DNA of 26,970 nt from Treponemataceae bacterium. GTDB taxonomy: Bacteria; Spirochaetota; Spirochaetia; Treponematales; Treponemataceae. The position numbers and the translations under genes were made by a program. The stretch is taken from contig JAILRX010000069.1 of assembly GCA_024697985.1 (NCBI GenBank), positions 1 through 26,970 on the forward strand. Reading direction: 5' to 3'. The notes beneath the pieces were generated by a model, which was not told the DNA's origin, made no database searches, and saw only the letters and a list, made by a program, of their open reading frames with translations. This document shows positions 15,732 through 24,319 of the stretch, piece by piece (the first letter of the stretch is position 1; each line of letters starts with the position of its first letter).

Positions 15732-17464
15732 AAAAAAGACAAATTCTAATAGGTTTGTCTATCATATTTTTATTTTCTCATGTATACGCTGCTGACTGGG
15801 TTGTAGCCGCTTCAAAATTTGAAGTAGAAGCTCCGTCTTCAGCGTCCGTTTCCGAAACGGAAACCCTCGATAATCTTGCTTCCCAGATTCCTTCCTTGAT
15901 TCTGGGATTCATTCCGCAGGGAATTTACAGAACCGTTCATCCAGAAGAAGTTTTTGAACGGGATCTTTATGTTGTCAGAAAAAATAAGCAGTCTCAGTTC
16001 GATGCCCTTCATACGGCAAGAGTGAACCGGGACTCGCTGATTTTTTCGTATTCAAGTTTTGAACTGGATAAAAAAAAGAAAGAATCTGAAAACTCGATGA
16101 AATCAATTTTGGAAAAGATTTCAGATTATGAACAGGAAGAAAAAGAGCTTGTCGAACAGTTCAATAAGGAACGCAAGCGCAAAAAAAACACAATCGAAAA
16201 GGTTGCGATTTATAAAAACGACAATACGAAGCTTTATGAGGCCAAAAATGGTGTTTTTTCGCTGAAGGATATTGATTCAGCCTTAATCCGTGGCTTGATA
16301 CGCGGAAAAATCATCTACAACAACGGCTTTTTGAAAGTTGAATGTACTTTGACACATTATCCGCAGAATGTGCTGCTTTCGACTCAGGTTGAAATCGGGG
16401 CAATAGGTGAATCAGAAATTATTGCAAAGAGCCTGATGAACAGCCTTTTGCCATCAATCATAAATGACCAGCTCGTAAACATTGATCTTCTGGTGTTTCC
16501 AAAAGAAGCCGGAGACAGGTCTACGATTTTTATCGAGGACATGGTCTATCACGGGTCTGCAATTTCTGCGACCTTTACATCAGGAAAACATACGATTCGT
16601 GTCGAGTCTCCGGATTACGATACCTGTTATTTCAATATGGAATACGAAGCGGGAAAAGATAAAATCATCACCATCAATATGACTAAAAAGAGTGATTCAG
16701 AACTTTATTTCGTTCCGGCTGAAACCGATAAAAATCCGGAAATTTTCTTAAATACCGTCGCTTACGGACATTCTCCGCTGATTGCCCGAGTTTCGGACAA
16801 GACCGTTTTGGGAGAATCCATCAATTCGAAGGGGGACAGCTCCTATTTCATTTTGAAAAACGGCATTTCGATGGAATACAATTCCGATTATGATCCTTCA
16901 CAAAAGCAGATGGCTCTGGTTCACATCGCAAGTCCGAAGGAAAACCTCGAAAAACGAATTGACAGAAGCCGAAAGCGAATGTACTGGTCCTACGGCGGTT
17001 TGATTCTGACCGTTCCAATTTATTATTATTTCAGGGGAATGTCAGACTTGGTTGAAGTTTCTGAAGCCATGACCGGTGTCTCTCAGACATCAGTTTTTGC
17101 TCTTGGTGAAACGATTTCAGGTTATGTTTTGATTGGAGCGGGTGTAAACTTTTTGACGCAGCTCATCATCTATCTTGTAGATGCTAACCGTGTAATTCCA
17201 AAGGTAATTGAATCAGAACCGGTAAATGAGCAGCAGGTCGATGAATTGAGAAAAGAAAACGATTTTGCCGTCAAGGAACTTCCTGAAGGCGAAGAACCTG
17301 CCCCTGATTCACCGGCTCCACCGGCACCTGATGAAACGGGCGAAGAAGAAATTGATATGAGTGAATATTCTCAAGAAGAGCAGGAAGCCGCTCTTAAACA
17401 GATGCAGGAAATGCAGGAACTTTTAAAGAAGATGTCCAGCGAAGAAAACGCTGATAAACAATAA
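15728..17464 (+). CDS. Unrecognised envelope protein with PEGA-like domains and C-terminal membrane helices
   Basis: I do not recognise this 578-aa protein. It has a signal peptide (about 1-21, ending VYAA), a 100-residue region of mixed character, and a charged coiled-coil segment (about 112-160). Two stretches resemble PEGA-type small beta domains (about 255-330 with GSAISATFTSGKHTIRVES; about 335-395 with FLNTVAYGHSPLIARV). Two likely membrane helices follow (about 418-437 and 463-485), then a Glu/Pro/Gln-rich tail. The body is therefore probably periplasmic and anchored in the inner membrane, with a short acidic tail. It overlaps prfB by 4 bp and lies 21 bp before ftsY; GGGAG lies 10 nt before the start. 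A role tied to membrane or envelope assembly is a guess from position only. Confidence 0.8.
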   Translation: MKKRQILIGLSIIFLFSHVYAADWVVAASKFEVEAPSSASVSETETLDNLASQIPSLILGFIPQGIYRTVHPEEVFERDLYVVRKNKQSQFDALHTARVNRDSLIFSYSSFELDKKKKESENSMKSILEKISDYEQEEKELVEQFNKERKRKKNTIEKVAIYKNDNTKLYEAKNGVFSLKDIDSALIRGLIRGKIIYNNGFLKVECTLTHYPQNVLLSTQVEIGAIGESEIIAKSLMNSLLPSIINDQLVNIDLLVFPKEAGDRSTIFIEDMVYHGSAISATFTSGKHTIRVESPDYDTCYFNMEYEAGKDKIITINMTKKSDSELYFVPAETDKNPEIFLNTVAYGHSPLIARVSDKTVLGESINSKGDSSYFILKNGISMEYNSDYDPSQKQMALVHIASPKENLEKRIDRSRKRMYWSYGGLILTVPIYYYFRGMSDLVEVSEAMTGVSQTSVFALGETISGYVLIGAGVNFLTQLIIYLVDANRVIPKVIESEPVNEQQVDELRKENDFAVKELPEGEEPAPDSPAPPAPDETGEEEIDMSEYSQEEQEAALKQMQEMQELLKKMSSEENADKQ

Positions 17465-17485
17465 ATTTTAATAAAGGATTTTTTT

Positions 17486-18367
17486 ATGGCTAAACTTACT
17501 TTTATGGAAAAACTCAGAAAATTGTTCGGAATAAAATCAAAATACGACGAAGAGTTTTTTGAAGAACTTGGTGATACATTGATTGAAAGCGATATTGGTG
17601 CAAAGCTTGCATTCGATATCGTTGATCAGCTTGAAGAAGAATGCAAAAAAGAAAAGATCTTTGATGAAAATCTTATCGTGCAAAAGTTGAAGGAACTGCT
17701 TACGCCTTGTGTTTTGCAGACCCGTCTTGAACCTGTAAAAGATAAGGTCAACGTTTATCTGGTTTTGGGTGTAAACGGCGTTGGAAAGACGACTTCTGTT
17801 GCTAAAATGGCTGCCTGGTTTGCAGACAAATATTTTGGTTCAAAAGACGATGTCATAATGGCCGCTTCCGATACTTTCAGGGCAGCAGCAATCGACCAGC
17901 TCAAGTTCCACGGAGAGAAAACGGGCATTCGAGTTGTCGCCCATCAGGATGGATCAGATCCTTCTGCCGTAGTTTTTGATGCGATTCAGGCCATGTCTTC
18001 AAAAGGAAAGGGTCTTGTTCTTGCTGATACTGCAGGCCGACTTCACAATAAGGAAAATTTGGTAAAGGAATTGCAGAAAATTGACAGGACTATTTCTCAA
18101 AAAGTTGATAAGGACTGTTACAAAAAGATTCTTGTTCTTGATGCAACGACCGGTCAGAACGGTTTAAGACAGGCTGAAGTTTTCAATGATGCCGTAGGAC
18201 TCGATGCCGTAATCCTTACAAAATTTGACTCTACTGCAAAGGGCGGAATGGTCGTAAGCCTTGGAAAAGAGCTTTCAATTCCGGTTGCCTTTGTCTGTTT
18301 TGGTGAAAAATATCCTGATATCGATGTTTTCGATTCAGAAAAATATATGAAAGAACTGTTAGGTTAA
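17486..18367 (+). CDS. ftsY: Signal recognition particle receptor FtsY
   Basis: FtsY is the SRP-receptor GTPase that docks ribosome-SRP complexes at the inner membrane. The 293-aa protein has an N domain (about 1-85) and a G domain with G1 GVNGVGKTT (95-103), DTFRAAAIDQL, G3 DTAGR (about 181) and TKFDSTAKGG. The end, FGEKYPDIDVFD, matches the conserved FtsY closing motif. The long acidic A domain of E. coli FtsY is absent, as in many other bacteria. AAAGGA lies 7 nt before the ATG. The placement directly before lipoprotein-export genes fits an envelope-biogenesis operon. Confidence 0.97.
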   Translation: MAKLTFMEKLRKLFGIKSKYDEEFFEELGDTLIESDIGAKLAFDIVDQLEEECKKEKIFDENLIVQKLKELLTPCVLQTRLEPVKDKVNVYLVLGVNGVGKTTSVAKMAAWFADKYFGSKDDVIMAASDTFRAAAIDQLKFHGEKTGIRVVAHQDGSDPSAVVFDAIQAMSSKGKGLVLADTAGRLHNKENLVKELQKIDRTISQKVDKDCYKKILVLDATTGQNGLRQAEVFNDAVGLDAVILTKFDSTAKGGMVVSLGKELSIPVAFVCFGEKYPDIDVFDSEKYMKELLG

Positions 18368-18382
18368 AAGGAATTTTTCGTT

Positions 18383-19399
18383 TTGGCACTTTTCTGTAAG
18401 AATTTTAGTTTGAAAAGAAAGTTTCTCATTTTTGCGTCACTTGTTGTGATGTTGATGGCTCCTTCTCTTAGTGCCAAGACGATTCTCGAAGAAGATTTCC
18501 ATGATTTTTTCCCGCCAGAAATTTTCAAGAATTTTACGCCTGGAATTCAGTCCTTTGTTTCAAACCTGGCTCTTTTTGATTTCGGTATCTTCGATTTTGA
18601 CAAGACGATTCCAGAAAACGACGAAATCATTGAAATCAAGTACGTTTATTTTCCGAATTTTTTGCCGCCTTTAGCAAATCAGGATGAAAGTGAGGAAGGA
18701 ACTTATCGATATACGAACAACTATTCGATGCGTTTTTTCCGTTCGGAAAATTCAACAATAGCCATCCATGTAGATCCAAATTCTACGCTTACAAAAACCT
18801 ATCTTGATGAGCGATATTTGAGGCAGTGCAAGTTTGACAGTGAGAACCGTATCTTTGACCAGCTTGTCTGGGATGCAAAGGGTGAAAATAAATTGAAGCA
18901 TATCAATTATTTTTATCAGGATGAAAATCCTGGAGTCTGCGAATACACTGTTGAAAAAAACTTTGCGGACAAAAAATGGATCCTCACTTATTTTAACGAA
19001 AATGGTCTTGTATCACTTATTAAAGACTATGAATTTACGAAATCAGATGAAGAAAGTCAGGATTTCGAGGATTTTCCGAATTTTGGCTTACGAAAACCGA
19101 CTTCAAGCCGCTCATGGATTTATGATGATGACAGCAATGTAATTCAGTCGTCGGTAAAGAAAGGAAATCATTCTGTGACTGTCAAAAACGACTACTCAAA
19201 CGGTTTTTCTCATCCAGACAGAATTTTGGAAGAGGACGGAAAAATCAAATCGACGACAAAGTATTTTTCCGATGTCGATTATGTCATGGAAGTTTATCTT
19301 GAGGATGGCTTCAGCGTAAAATCTGAATACAGGGACAATCGTTTTGTAAGGAACCGTTACTATCGAAACGGCGAACTTTACCAAAGGCGTGGAGAGTAA
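18383..19399 (+). CDS. Unrecognised exported protein, 338 aa
   Basis: I do not recognise a family. The start is TTG 18383, supported by AAAAGGA 10 nt upstream; a second in-frame TTG at 18410 is possible but has no good ribosome-binding site. A signal peptide is clear (KRKFLIFASLVVMLMAPSLSA, residues 11-31) with no lipobox cysteine. The mature protein is acidic and rich in Phe, Tyr, Asp and Asn. Its C-terminal half has short repeating strand pairs (YFNENGLVSLIKDYEF, NDYSNGFSHPDRILEEDGKI, YRDNRFVRNRYYRNGELY) that recall MORN-variant or YD-like beta repeats. It sits 15 bp after ftsY and 3 bp before the Lol-type genes, so it may help handle exported lipoproteins; this is inference. Confidence 0.75.
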   Translation: MALFCKNFSLKRKFLIFASLVVMLMAPSLSAKTILEEDFHDFFPPEIFKNFTPGIQSFVSNLALFDFGIFDFDKTIPENDEIIEIKYVYFPNFLPPLANQDESEEGTYRYTNNYSMRFFRSENSTIAIHVDPNSTLTKTYLDERYLRQCKFDSENRIFDQLVWDAKGENKLKHINYFYQDENPGVCEYTVEKNFADKKWILTYFNENGLVSLIKDYEFTKSDEESQDFEDFPNFGLRKPTSSRSWIYDDDSNVIQSSVKKGNHSVTVKNDYSNGFSHPDRILEEDGKIKSTTKYFSDVDYVMEVYLEDGFSVKSEYRDNRFVRNRYYRNGELYQRRGE

Positions 19400-19402
19400 G
19401 AA

Positions 19403-20758
19403 TTGGTGAATAAGACGATGAATCGACTTCATTTATCCTGGATACATTTTATTTCCCTCAGACTTTCCGGCCTTAACAGAAAAAAAGTAAACGGCGAAAA
19501 AGGCTCGTCCTTTGCAAGAATTGCGCCGTCTTTGGGAATTGGAGTCGGAGTCATGGCCCTGATCGTAATAATTGCCGTAATGAACGGCTTTCAGGCAACT
19601 TCGATAAACAGCCTCATGGAAATCAGTTCCTATCACGTGCAGATTAAAACTGACGAAAAGGTTTTTGCCTTGAATCAACCTTTTATTGATGAACTTAAAT
19701 CGATGGATGAAGTTGATTGCGTGATTCCGATGTGTGAAGTTCAGTCTTTGATTGTCGGGCAACGTGGAAAGCAGGATGCGGCCATCGTTCGTTCAGTTCC
19801 TGAACGGCTCGTTTTTGATGACGACGGTTTTGCACATAACATCAGGATGATAGCAGGTGACTTTAAGATTAATAAAGAAAAATCGATAATTTTGGGAAGT
19901 TCCCTTGCAAAGCATCTTGGAGTCAGGGTGGGGGATACGGTTACGCTTCTGGCACTTTCCGGTTCTTCCCAGGTTGAGCTTTTTTCTGAAGGGCGCGTCT
20001 TAAAAGTCACTGGAATTTTTGAATGCCCATATCTTGAAATCAATTCTACGTATGCCTTTACTTCACTTGATTCGATGAATCAAATGACTGATAACGGACT
20101 TCCCGTTTTTTACGGCGTCAAGTTGAAGGAAAAAAACAGGGACGGAATCTTCATACAGAAAATTTTGTCTGATGAAAAATTAAAGGATTGCGGCATTGAT
20201 TTACGCGAAGAAAACGTATTTTCATGGCGCGTTTTAAATAAGTCATTTTTCGGCGCTCTTCGAATTGAAAAAAATGTATTGCTGCTACTGGTACTTTTGA
20301 TTTTCCTTGTCGTTGGAATCAATATTTATAACGGCATGAGGCGAATGGTGTTTGAAAAAAAAGAAGACATCTGCGTCTTGAATGCACTCGGTGCAAAGCG
20401 AAAGCAAATCCAGCTTTCTTTCGTGATGCAGGGATTTTATGTCGCGCTTGCAGGGGCTGTTCCGGGCCTTCTGCTCGGACTTTTGATCAGTTCGAATATT
20501 GATGTGGTTTTTACCCTGATTTCAAAAATCACTTATTATCTGCAATATGCTTTCATGTTGATTTTTTCTCCACAAAACGCATATTACGTTACTGAAAATT
20601 ACATCTTTTTATATTATGCCGAAATCCCTGCGATAATCGGATTTTGGGAAACCTTTTATGTTACGGCTTTTGGAATCCTTTCTGCACTGATTTCCTCATT
20701 TATTGCCAGCCGTAAGGTCCTTTCATTCAAAATAGCGGAGGTTTTGCACGATGAATGA
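19403..20758 (+). CDS. LolC/LolE-family ABC permease (first copy)
   Basis: This is a lipoprotein-release type permease of the FtsX/MacB superfamily, about 451 aa. The first membrane helix (about 36-60: IAPSLGIGVGVMALIVIIAV) is followed by a large periplasmic domain and three C-terminal helices (about 293-315, 340-370, 415-440). The coupling region MVFEKKEDICVLNALGAKRK matches the family. The start is TTG 19403 (GGAG 8 nt upstream); GTG 19406 or ATG 19418 are less well spaced. It overlaps lolD by 8 bp. Together with the neighbouring ATPase and second permease it forms a LolCDE-like set that extracts lipoproteins from the inner membrane. LolC versus LolE cannot be settled here. Confidence 0.9.
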   Translation: MVNKTMNRLHLSWIHFISLRLSGLNRKKVNGEKGSSFARIAPSLGIGVGVMALIVIIAVMNGFQATSINSLMEISSYHVQIKTDEKVFALNQPFIDELKSMDEVDCVIPMCEVQSLIVGQRGKQDAAIVRSVPERLVFDDDGFAHNIRMIAGDFKINKEKSIILGSSLAKHLGVRVGDTVTLLALSGSSQVELFSEGRVLKVTGIFECPYLEINSTYAFTSLDSMNQMTDNGLPVFYGVKLKEKNRDGIFIQKILSDEKLKDCGIDLREENVFSWRVLNKSFFGALRIEKNVLLLLVLLIFLVVGINIYNGMRRMVFEKKEDICVLNALGAKRKQIQLSFVMQGFYVALAGAVPGLLLGLLISSNIDVVFTLISKITYYLQYAFMLIFSPQNAYYVTENYIFLYYAEIPAIIGFWETFYVTAFGILSALISSFIASRKVLSFKIAEVLHDE

Positions 20759-21449
20759 TGAAAATTTGGTTTTGAAAATTGATAATCTTACAAAAATATA
20801 CAAAGACGAGCTTTCAAATGAGAACCTTACGATTTTGAACGGCTTGAATTTCGATGTAAAAAGCTCTTCGAAAAATATCATTATCGGGGAAAGCGGAAGC
20901 GGAAAGAGTACTCTTTTGAACATCATAGGTTCGCTTGACACGGCAACTTCCGGTAGAATTGATTTTTTTGCCAAGGACACTCAATTTTGCGTCACATCCC
21001 TTAAGGAAAAGGAACTTGAATCCTACAGGTCCAAATACCTGGGATTGATTTTTCAGTTTCATTATCTTTTGAAAGATTTTAGCGCTCTGGAAAACGTTTT
21101 TTTGCCGGCCTTTATTGCAACCGGCAATAAAAAACAGAGCATGGAAAAGGCAAGACAGCTCCTTGCTGATGTCGGACTTGAAAACAGAATGAATCACGTT
21201 CCTGCAAAGCTTTCCGGTGGTGAAAGACAGAGGGTTGCAGTTGCCCGTGCCTTGATAAACGAACCGGAACTGATTCTTGCGGACGAACCGACCGGAAATC
21301 TCGATCACGATAACGCCATGAACGTAAGTGAAATCCTATTTTCAATGGTAGAAAAATACAAAAAAACTTTGATTCTTGTTACGCACGACAAGGAAATTTC
21401 AAAGATGGGCGATAACGTCTATAGAATTGAAGGCGGCAAGCTGGTATGA
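20751..21449 (+). CDS. lolD: LolD-like ABC transporter ATPase
   Basis: This 232-aa cytoplasmic ATPase energises the flanking permeases. Motifs are Walker A GESGSGKST (from about 46), the Q-loop region IFQFHYLLKDFSALENV, signature LSGGERQRVAVARAL (from about 154), Walker B and D-loop LILADEPTGNLD (D178) and the H-loop THDKE. These are typical of the LolD/MacB/FtsE group; ENVFLPA after the Q-loop fits LolD. A strong GGAGG lies 9 nt before the ATG. The gene overlaps the first permease by 8 bp and the second by 4 bp, so the three are almost certainly co-translated. Confidence 0.94.
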   Translation: MNDENLVLKIDNLTKIYKDELSNENLTILNGLNFDVKSSSKNIIIGESGSGKSTLLNIIGSLDTATSGRIDFFAKDTQFCVTSLKEKELESYRSKYLGLIFQFHYLLKDFSALENVFLPAFIATGNKKQSMEKARQLLADVGLENRMNHVPAKLSGGERQRVAVARALINEPELILADEPTGNLDHDNAMNVSEILFSMVEKYKKTLILVTHDKEISKMGDNVYRIEGGKLV

Positions 21450-22780
21450 GTTTTTTCAAAAAGTTGAAATCAACTTTTTTTATTGCCTTTAATTTTCTCT
21501 TTTCCAAAAATTCAGGCCCTTCGAATGCCAGAAAAAGTATGGTGGGGGCTGTTTTTTGTATTGCTTTGAGCATTCTTCCACTCCTTGTCGTGCTTATCGT
21601 ATGCGACGGAATGATTGAAGGAATGACAAACAGAATAGTGTCGCTTTCAAGTTATGATCTTCAAGTGGTAATTGCCTCTGATACGACAGACTATGCAGAT
21701 TACGAGATGACTTCCAGACTGATTATGGAAGTGCCGAACGTAAAATCAACTGTTGTTGAAAGGCAGGGCATGGCTCTTGCAGGCTCCAGGGAAGGAAGAA
21801 CCGGCGCTATGATTCGTGGAGTTGATGTCGATCTATATGAAAAAAACGAATCGTTCCAAAAATACCTGGAAGTGCTCGAAGGTAAATTTGACCTTTCTAC
21901 AAAAAATTCTGCAGTCATCGGTGAAAAACTTGCTTCAGAATTGAAGTTAAAGGTTGGCGATACGCTTCGAGTAATCAGTTCATCAGAATCGAACGGAAAG
22001 ACTCATCCGAGGTTCGCTTCTTTTAAGGTAAAGGGAATAGTTTCATCAGGCTATCAGGAACTCGATGCCCACTGGATTTTTATTCCCGTGAAAACTGCCT
22101 TTGACCTTTTTTCGACATCCTCAAGCAGGATTATAATCGGAGTGGAAACGACTTGTCCTTTTGACTACGAGCTTTTTCAGGTTCAAAAAGAAATCAATCA
22201 GCAAATCAGACGTGAGACAACTTTATTGCCGACGATTTACACCTGGAAAAACATCAATTCAAGCAAATTTGAAAACTTTGCCTCAACTAAACTTCTTCTT
22301 GTTCTGATAATGTCGATTATCGTTCTGGTTTCATCGGTCAATGTCGCATCCTCTATTGTCATGCTAATAATGGAAAAGAAAAAGGAAATTGCAATCCTTA
22401 AAAGTTTTGGAACTTCAAATTCGGACATCGTGTTTATCTTTTTGCTGATTGCCTTTTTCATCGCACTTTTAGGAATTCTTTTCGGGGTGCCGCTTGGAAT
22501 TTTATGCTCCGTCAATGCTAATTCAATAATCGCCTTCTTTGAAAAGGCCATCAATGTAATGATACTTTTTGGCATGAACCTTACGGGCCATGGAGAAAAA
22601 TTCAGCGCAGTTTCAGTTTTGAATCCAGAATATTATCTTCAGACAATTCCTTTGGTTTTGCCTTTCAAGGAAATATTTGCAATATCAGTTTTGGTACTGA
22701 TTCTTTCAGTTTTGGTTTCCCTCGTTCCTTCGATAAAGGCCGGAAGGGAAAAGCCGGTTTCAATTTTCAGGAAGTTTTAG
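21446..22780 (+). CDS. LolC/LolE-family ABC permease (second copy)
   Basis: The protein is 444 aa with the same layout as the first permease: an N-terminal helix (about 33-55: AVFCIALSILPLLVVLIV), a periplasmic MacB-type domain (about 60-275), and three helices at the C-terminus. The cytoplasmic coupling segment IMEKKKEIAILKSFGTS is a hallmark of LolC/LolE. The two permeases are clearly different in sequence, consistent with a heterodimeric LolC-LolE pair rather than the single LolF found in some bacteria. The start overlaps the lolD stop (ATGA). No good Shine-Dalgarno site is visible, so coupling is likely. Confidence 0.9.
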   Translation: MSFFKKLKSTFFIAFNFLFSKNSGPSNARKSMVGAVFCIALSILPLLVVLIVCDGMIEGMTNRIVSLSSYDLQVVIASDTTDYADYEMTSRLIMEVPNVKSTVVERQGMALAGSREGRTGAMIRGVDVDLYEKNESFQKYLEVLEGKFDLSTKNSAVIGEKLASELKLKVGDTLRVISSSESNGKTHPRFASFKVKGIVSSGYQELDAHWIFIPVKTAFDLFSTSSSRIIIGVETTCPFDYELFQVQKEINQQIRRETTLLPTIYTWKNINSSKFENFASTKLLLVLIMSIIVLVSSVNVASSIVMLIMEKKKEIAILKSFGTSNSDIVFIFLLIAFFIALLGILFGVPLGILCSVNANSIIAFFEKAINVMILFGMNLTGHGEKFSAVSVLNPEYYLQTIPLVLPFKEIFAISVLVLILSVLVSLVPSIKAGREKPVSIFRKF

Positions 22781-22782
22781 CC

Positions 22783-23256
22783 ATGGTCAAAAAATGCGAA
22801 ATTTGTTTTAAAAATCCCTCATCAATCGTATTGAACTGCAAGACGCCCTTCGGTGTTGAAAGTTTTTGTCTTTGCATGAAATGTGCACTTCAAAGGGATT
22901 GTGTCGTTTTGGAAGACAAGCCGACGTCTGAAGTAAATGCAATTATTGCTTCCGTAAGGCAGGAAGTAAAAAAGTCGGAAAAAATTGCCTGTCCTGAATG
23001 TGGAACTACCTTGAGGCAGATTTGCGCCCAACATAGGACCGGATGTGCAAACTGCTATAAATTTTTCAAAAAAGAGATAAAGTCTTTCACAAGCCGGCTC
23101 AACGATCCTGTCGAAGAGGAACTTGAGCGTCTTAAATACGAAATGGAATTGGCCGTTCAAAAAGAGGATTATGAAACTGCGGCAGTTTTACGTGACAATA
23201 TGAAAAAAATTCTCGACAACAATGATGTTTCAGGTGAAAATGATGAAGTGGTATGA
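22783..23256 (+). CDS. mcsA: McsA-like zinc-finger/UVR protein
   Basis: McsA activates the protein-arginine kinase McsB in Firmicutes. This 157-aa protein has four CxxC pairs: CEIC (from residue 5), CMKC (about 30), CPEC (about 68) and CANC, followed by YKFF, which matches the B. subtilis GCANCYKTF segment. The C-terminal UVR motif (LERLKYEMELAVQKEDYETA) is the usual ClpC or partner-binding helix pair. All zinc ligands look intact. It starts 2 bp after the permease gene, with AGGA 10 nt upstream, and overlaps mcsB by 14 bp. No ctsR gene precedes it, unlike the B. subtilis ctsR-mcsA-mcsB-clpC operon. Confidence 0.92.
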   Translation: MVKKCEICFKNPSSIVLNCKTPFGVESFCLCMKCALQRDCVVLEDKPTSEVNAIIASVRQEVKKSEKIACPECGTTLRQICAQHRTGCANCYKFFKKEIKSFTSRLNDPVEEELERLKYEMELAVQKEDYETAAVLRDNMKKILDNNDVSGENDEVV

Positions 23257-24319
23257 AAAAGAAGGATATGATCCAGTATTCCTCTGTTCCAAACGTGTTT
23301 CTTTGCGAAATGCACTGGATTTCAAGTTTGTAGACAAGATGACTGATACGGAAGGCGTGACTTTCCGAAACGCCGTTGATGCAATTCTTGAAGGTTTTGA
23401 GGACAGGAACAGTTTTTTTGCCTACGATTTGACGGACGAAGTTAATCCCACTACAAAAAAATTTATTGAAAATGGGATTATTAGCGAGGATGGTCGCATC
23501 TGGAAAAATGGCGAGATTTATTACTCTGATGAAAAAGGGGAGTATCTTTCGATTAATGTGGATGACCACATCAGGATTTCCGAATGTGCCGTAGGAAAAT
23601 CAAAGGAATACAATCGAGGATTGGAAAATTTTCTTTATGAAAAGATTTTTTCAATGTACGATGTTGCAGCCGATAAAAGTGGACATATTCTTGCCACGAA
23701 CATTGACGAATCCAGCGGTGGATGTGTATATTCATGCATACTTCATCTTCCAGTTTTTGAGACGATGCGTAAAGAATTCAGTACAAAACGCAAGACTCTT
23801 TTTCCGATTGGCTTTACGTTGACGGAACTTGCACAGCGCGATCCACTAAAGGCTTTTGGTACGCAGGGCTTTTATGTAGTTTCCATGTCGTCGCTGCACG
23901 GAAAAGAGGAGTCTCATCTGGATTTGTTTTTTGATCTTTGCACTGAATTTGCAACGGTCGAACTTGAAAATAGAAATTTACTTCTGGGATCTAATGCTTC
24001 GCTTTTTCTCGATGATCTTTGCAAGGCTTTCGGTTTCCTTTCCGGCGCTCTGTTCTTGAATTATTCGGAAGCAATGGCTCTTTTATCCAGAATTAAGCTT
24101 GGCTATGACCTTGGACTTTGTCCTTCAGTCAAACCTGAAATTTTTTTGAAATTGATTATTGAAACAACGGATTCACATATCTTTGAAAAAATAGCATTGG
24201 AAAACCCGACTTTTCCTGTGGATGTACAAAGCGACCATCAGAAGATTGACTGGTACCGATGCAAAATTCTCAAGGATATTTTTTCCGAAGGGGTGCTAAA
24301 TGATAAAAGGATTTTCTAG
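23243..24319 (+). CDS. mcsB: McsB homologue (protein-arginine kinase fold, divergent active site)
   Basis: The start ATG 23243 (358 aa) is chosen for AGGTGA 5 nt upstream and a length matching B. subtilis McsB (363); ATG 23240 or 23222 are alternatives. Family landmarks remain: NVDDHIRI (105-112), TN...HLP (152-170), and the general order of segments. Several residues expected in an active kinase are changed. The SSRIRLARN motif is CSKRVSLRN (15-23), NEEDH is NVDDH, the CPTN cysteine is missing (LATN, 150-153), the GLRAS arginine is lost (GGCVYS), and the GEGSEA loop is unrecognisable. It may be a pseudokinase, an adaptor or a diverged kinase. Comparison is from memory of B. subtilis McsB. 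It overlaps both mcsA and clpC. Confidence 0.85.
   Translation: MKWYEKEGYDPVFLCSKRVSLRNALDFKFVDKMTDTEGVTFRNAVDAILEGFEDRNSFFAYDLTDEVNPTTKKFIENGIISEDGRIWKNGEIYYSDEKGEYLSINVDDHIRISECAVGKSKEYNRGLENFLYEKIFSMYDVAADKSGHILATNIDESSGGCVYSCILHLPVFETMRKEFSTKRKTLFPIGFTLTELAQRDPLKAFGTQGFYVVSMSSLHGKEESHLDLFFDLCTEFATVELENRNLLLGSNASLFLDDLCKAFGFLSGALFLNYSEAMALLSRIKLGYDLGLCPSVKPEIFLKLIIETTDSHIFEKIALENPTFPVDVQSDHQKIDWYRCKILKDIFSEGVLNDKRIF

Noticed and set aside
20814..21308. 164-codon minus-strand open frame
   Set aside because: It lies fully inside lolD, whose ABC motifs are intact.
22785..22791. GGTCAAA, half of a CtsR operator, at the mcsA start
   Set aside because: It is formed by the start codon and codons 2-3, and no second heptad follows at the required spacing.
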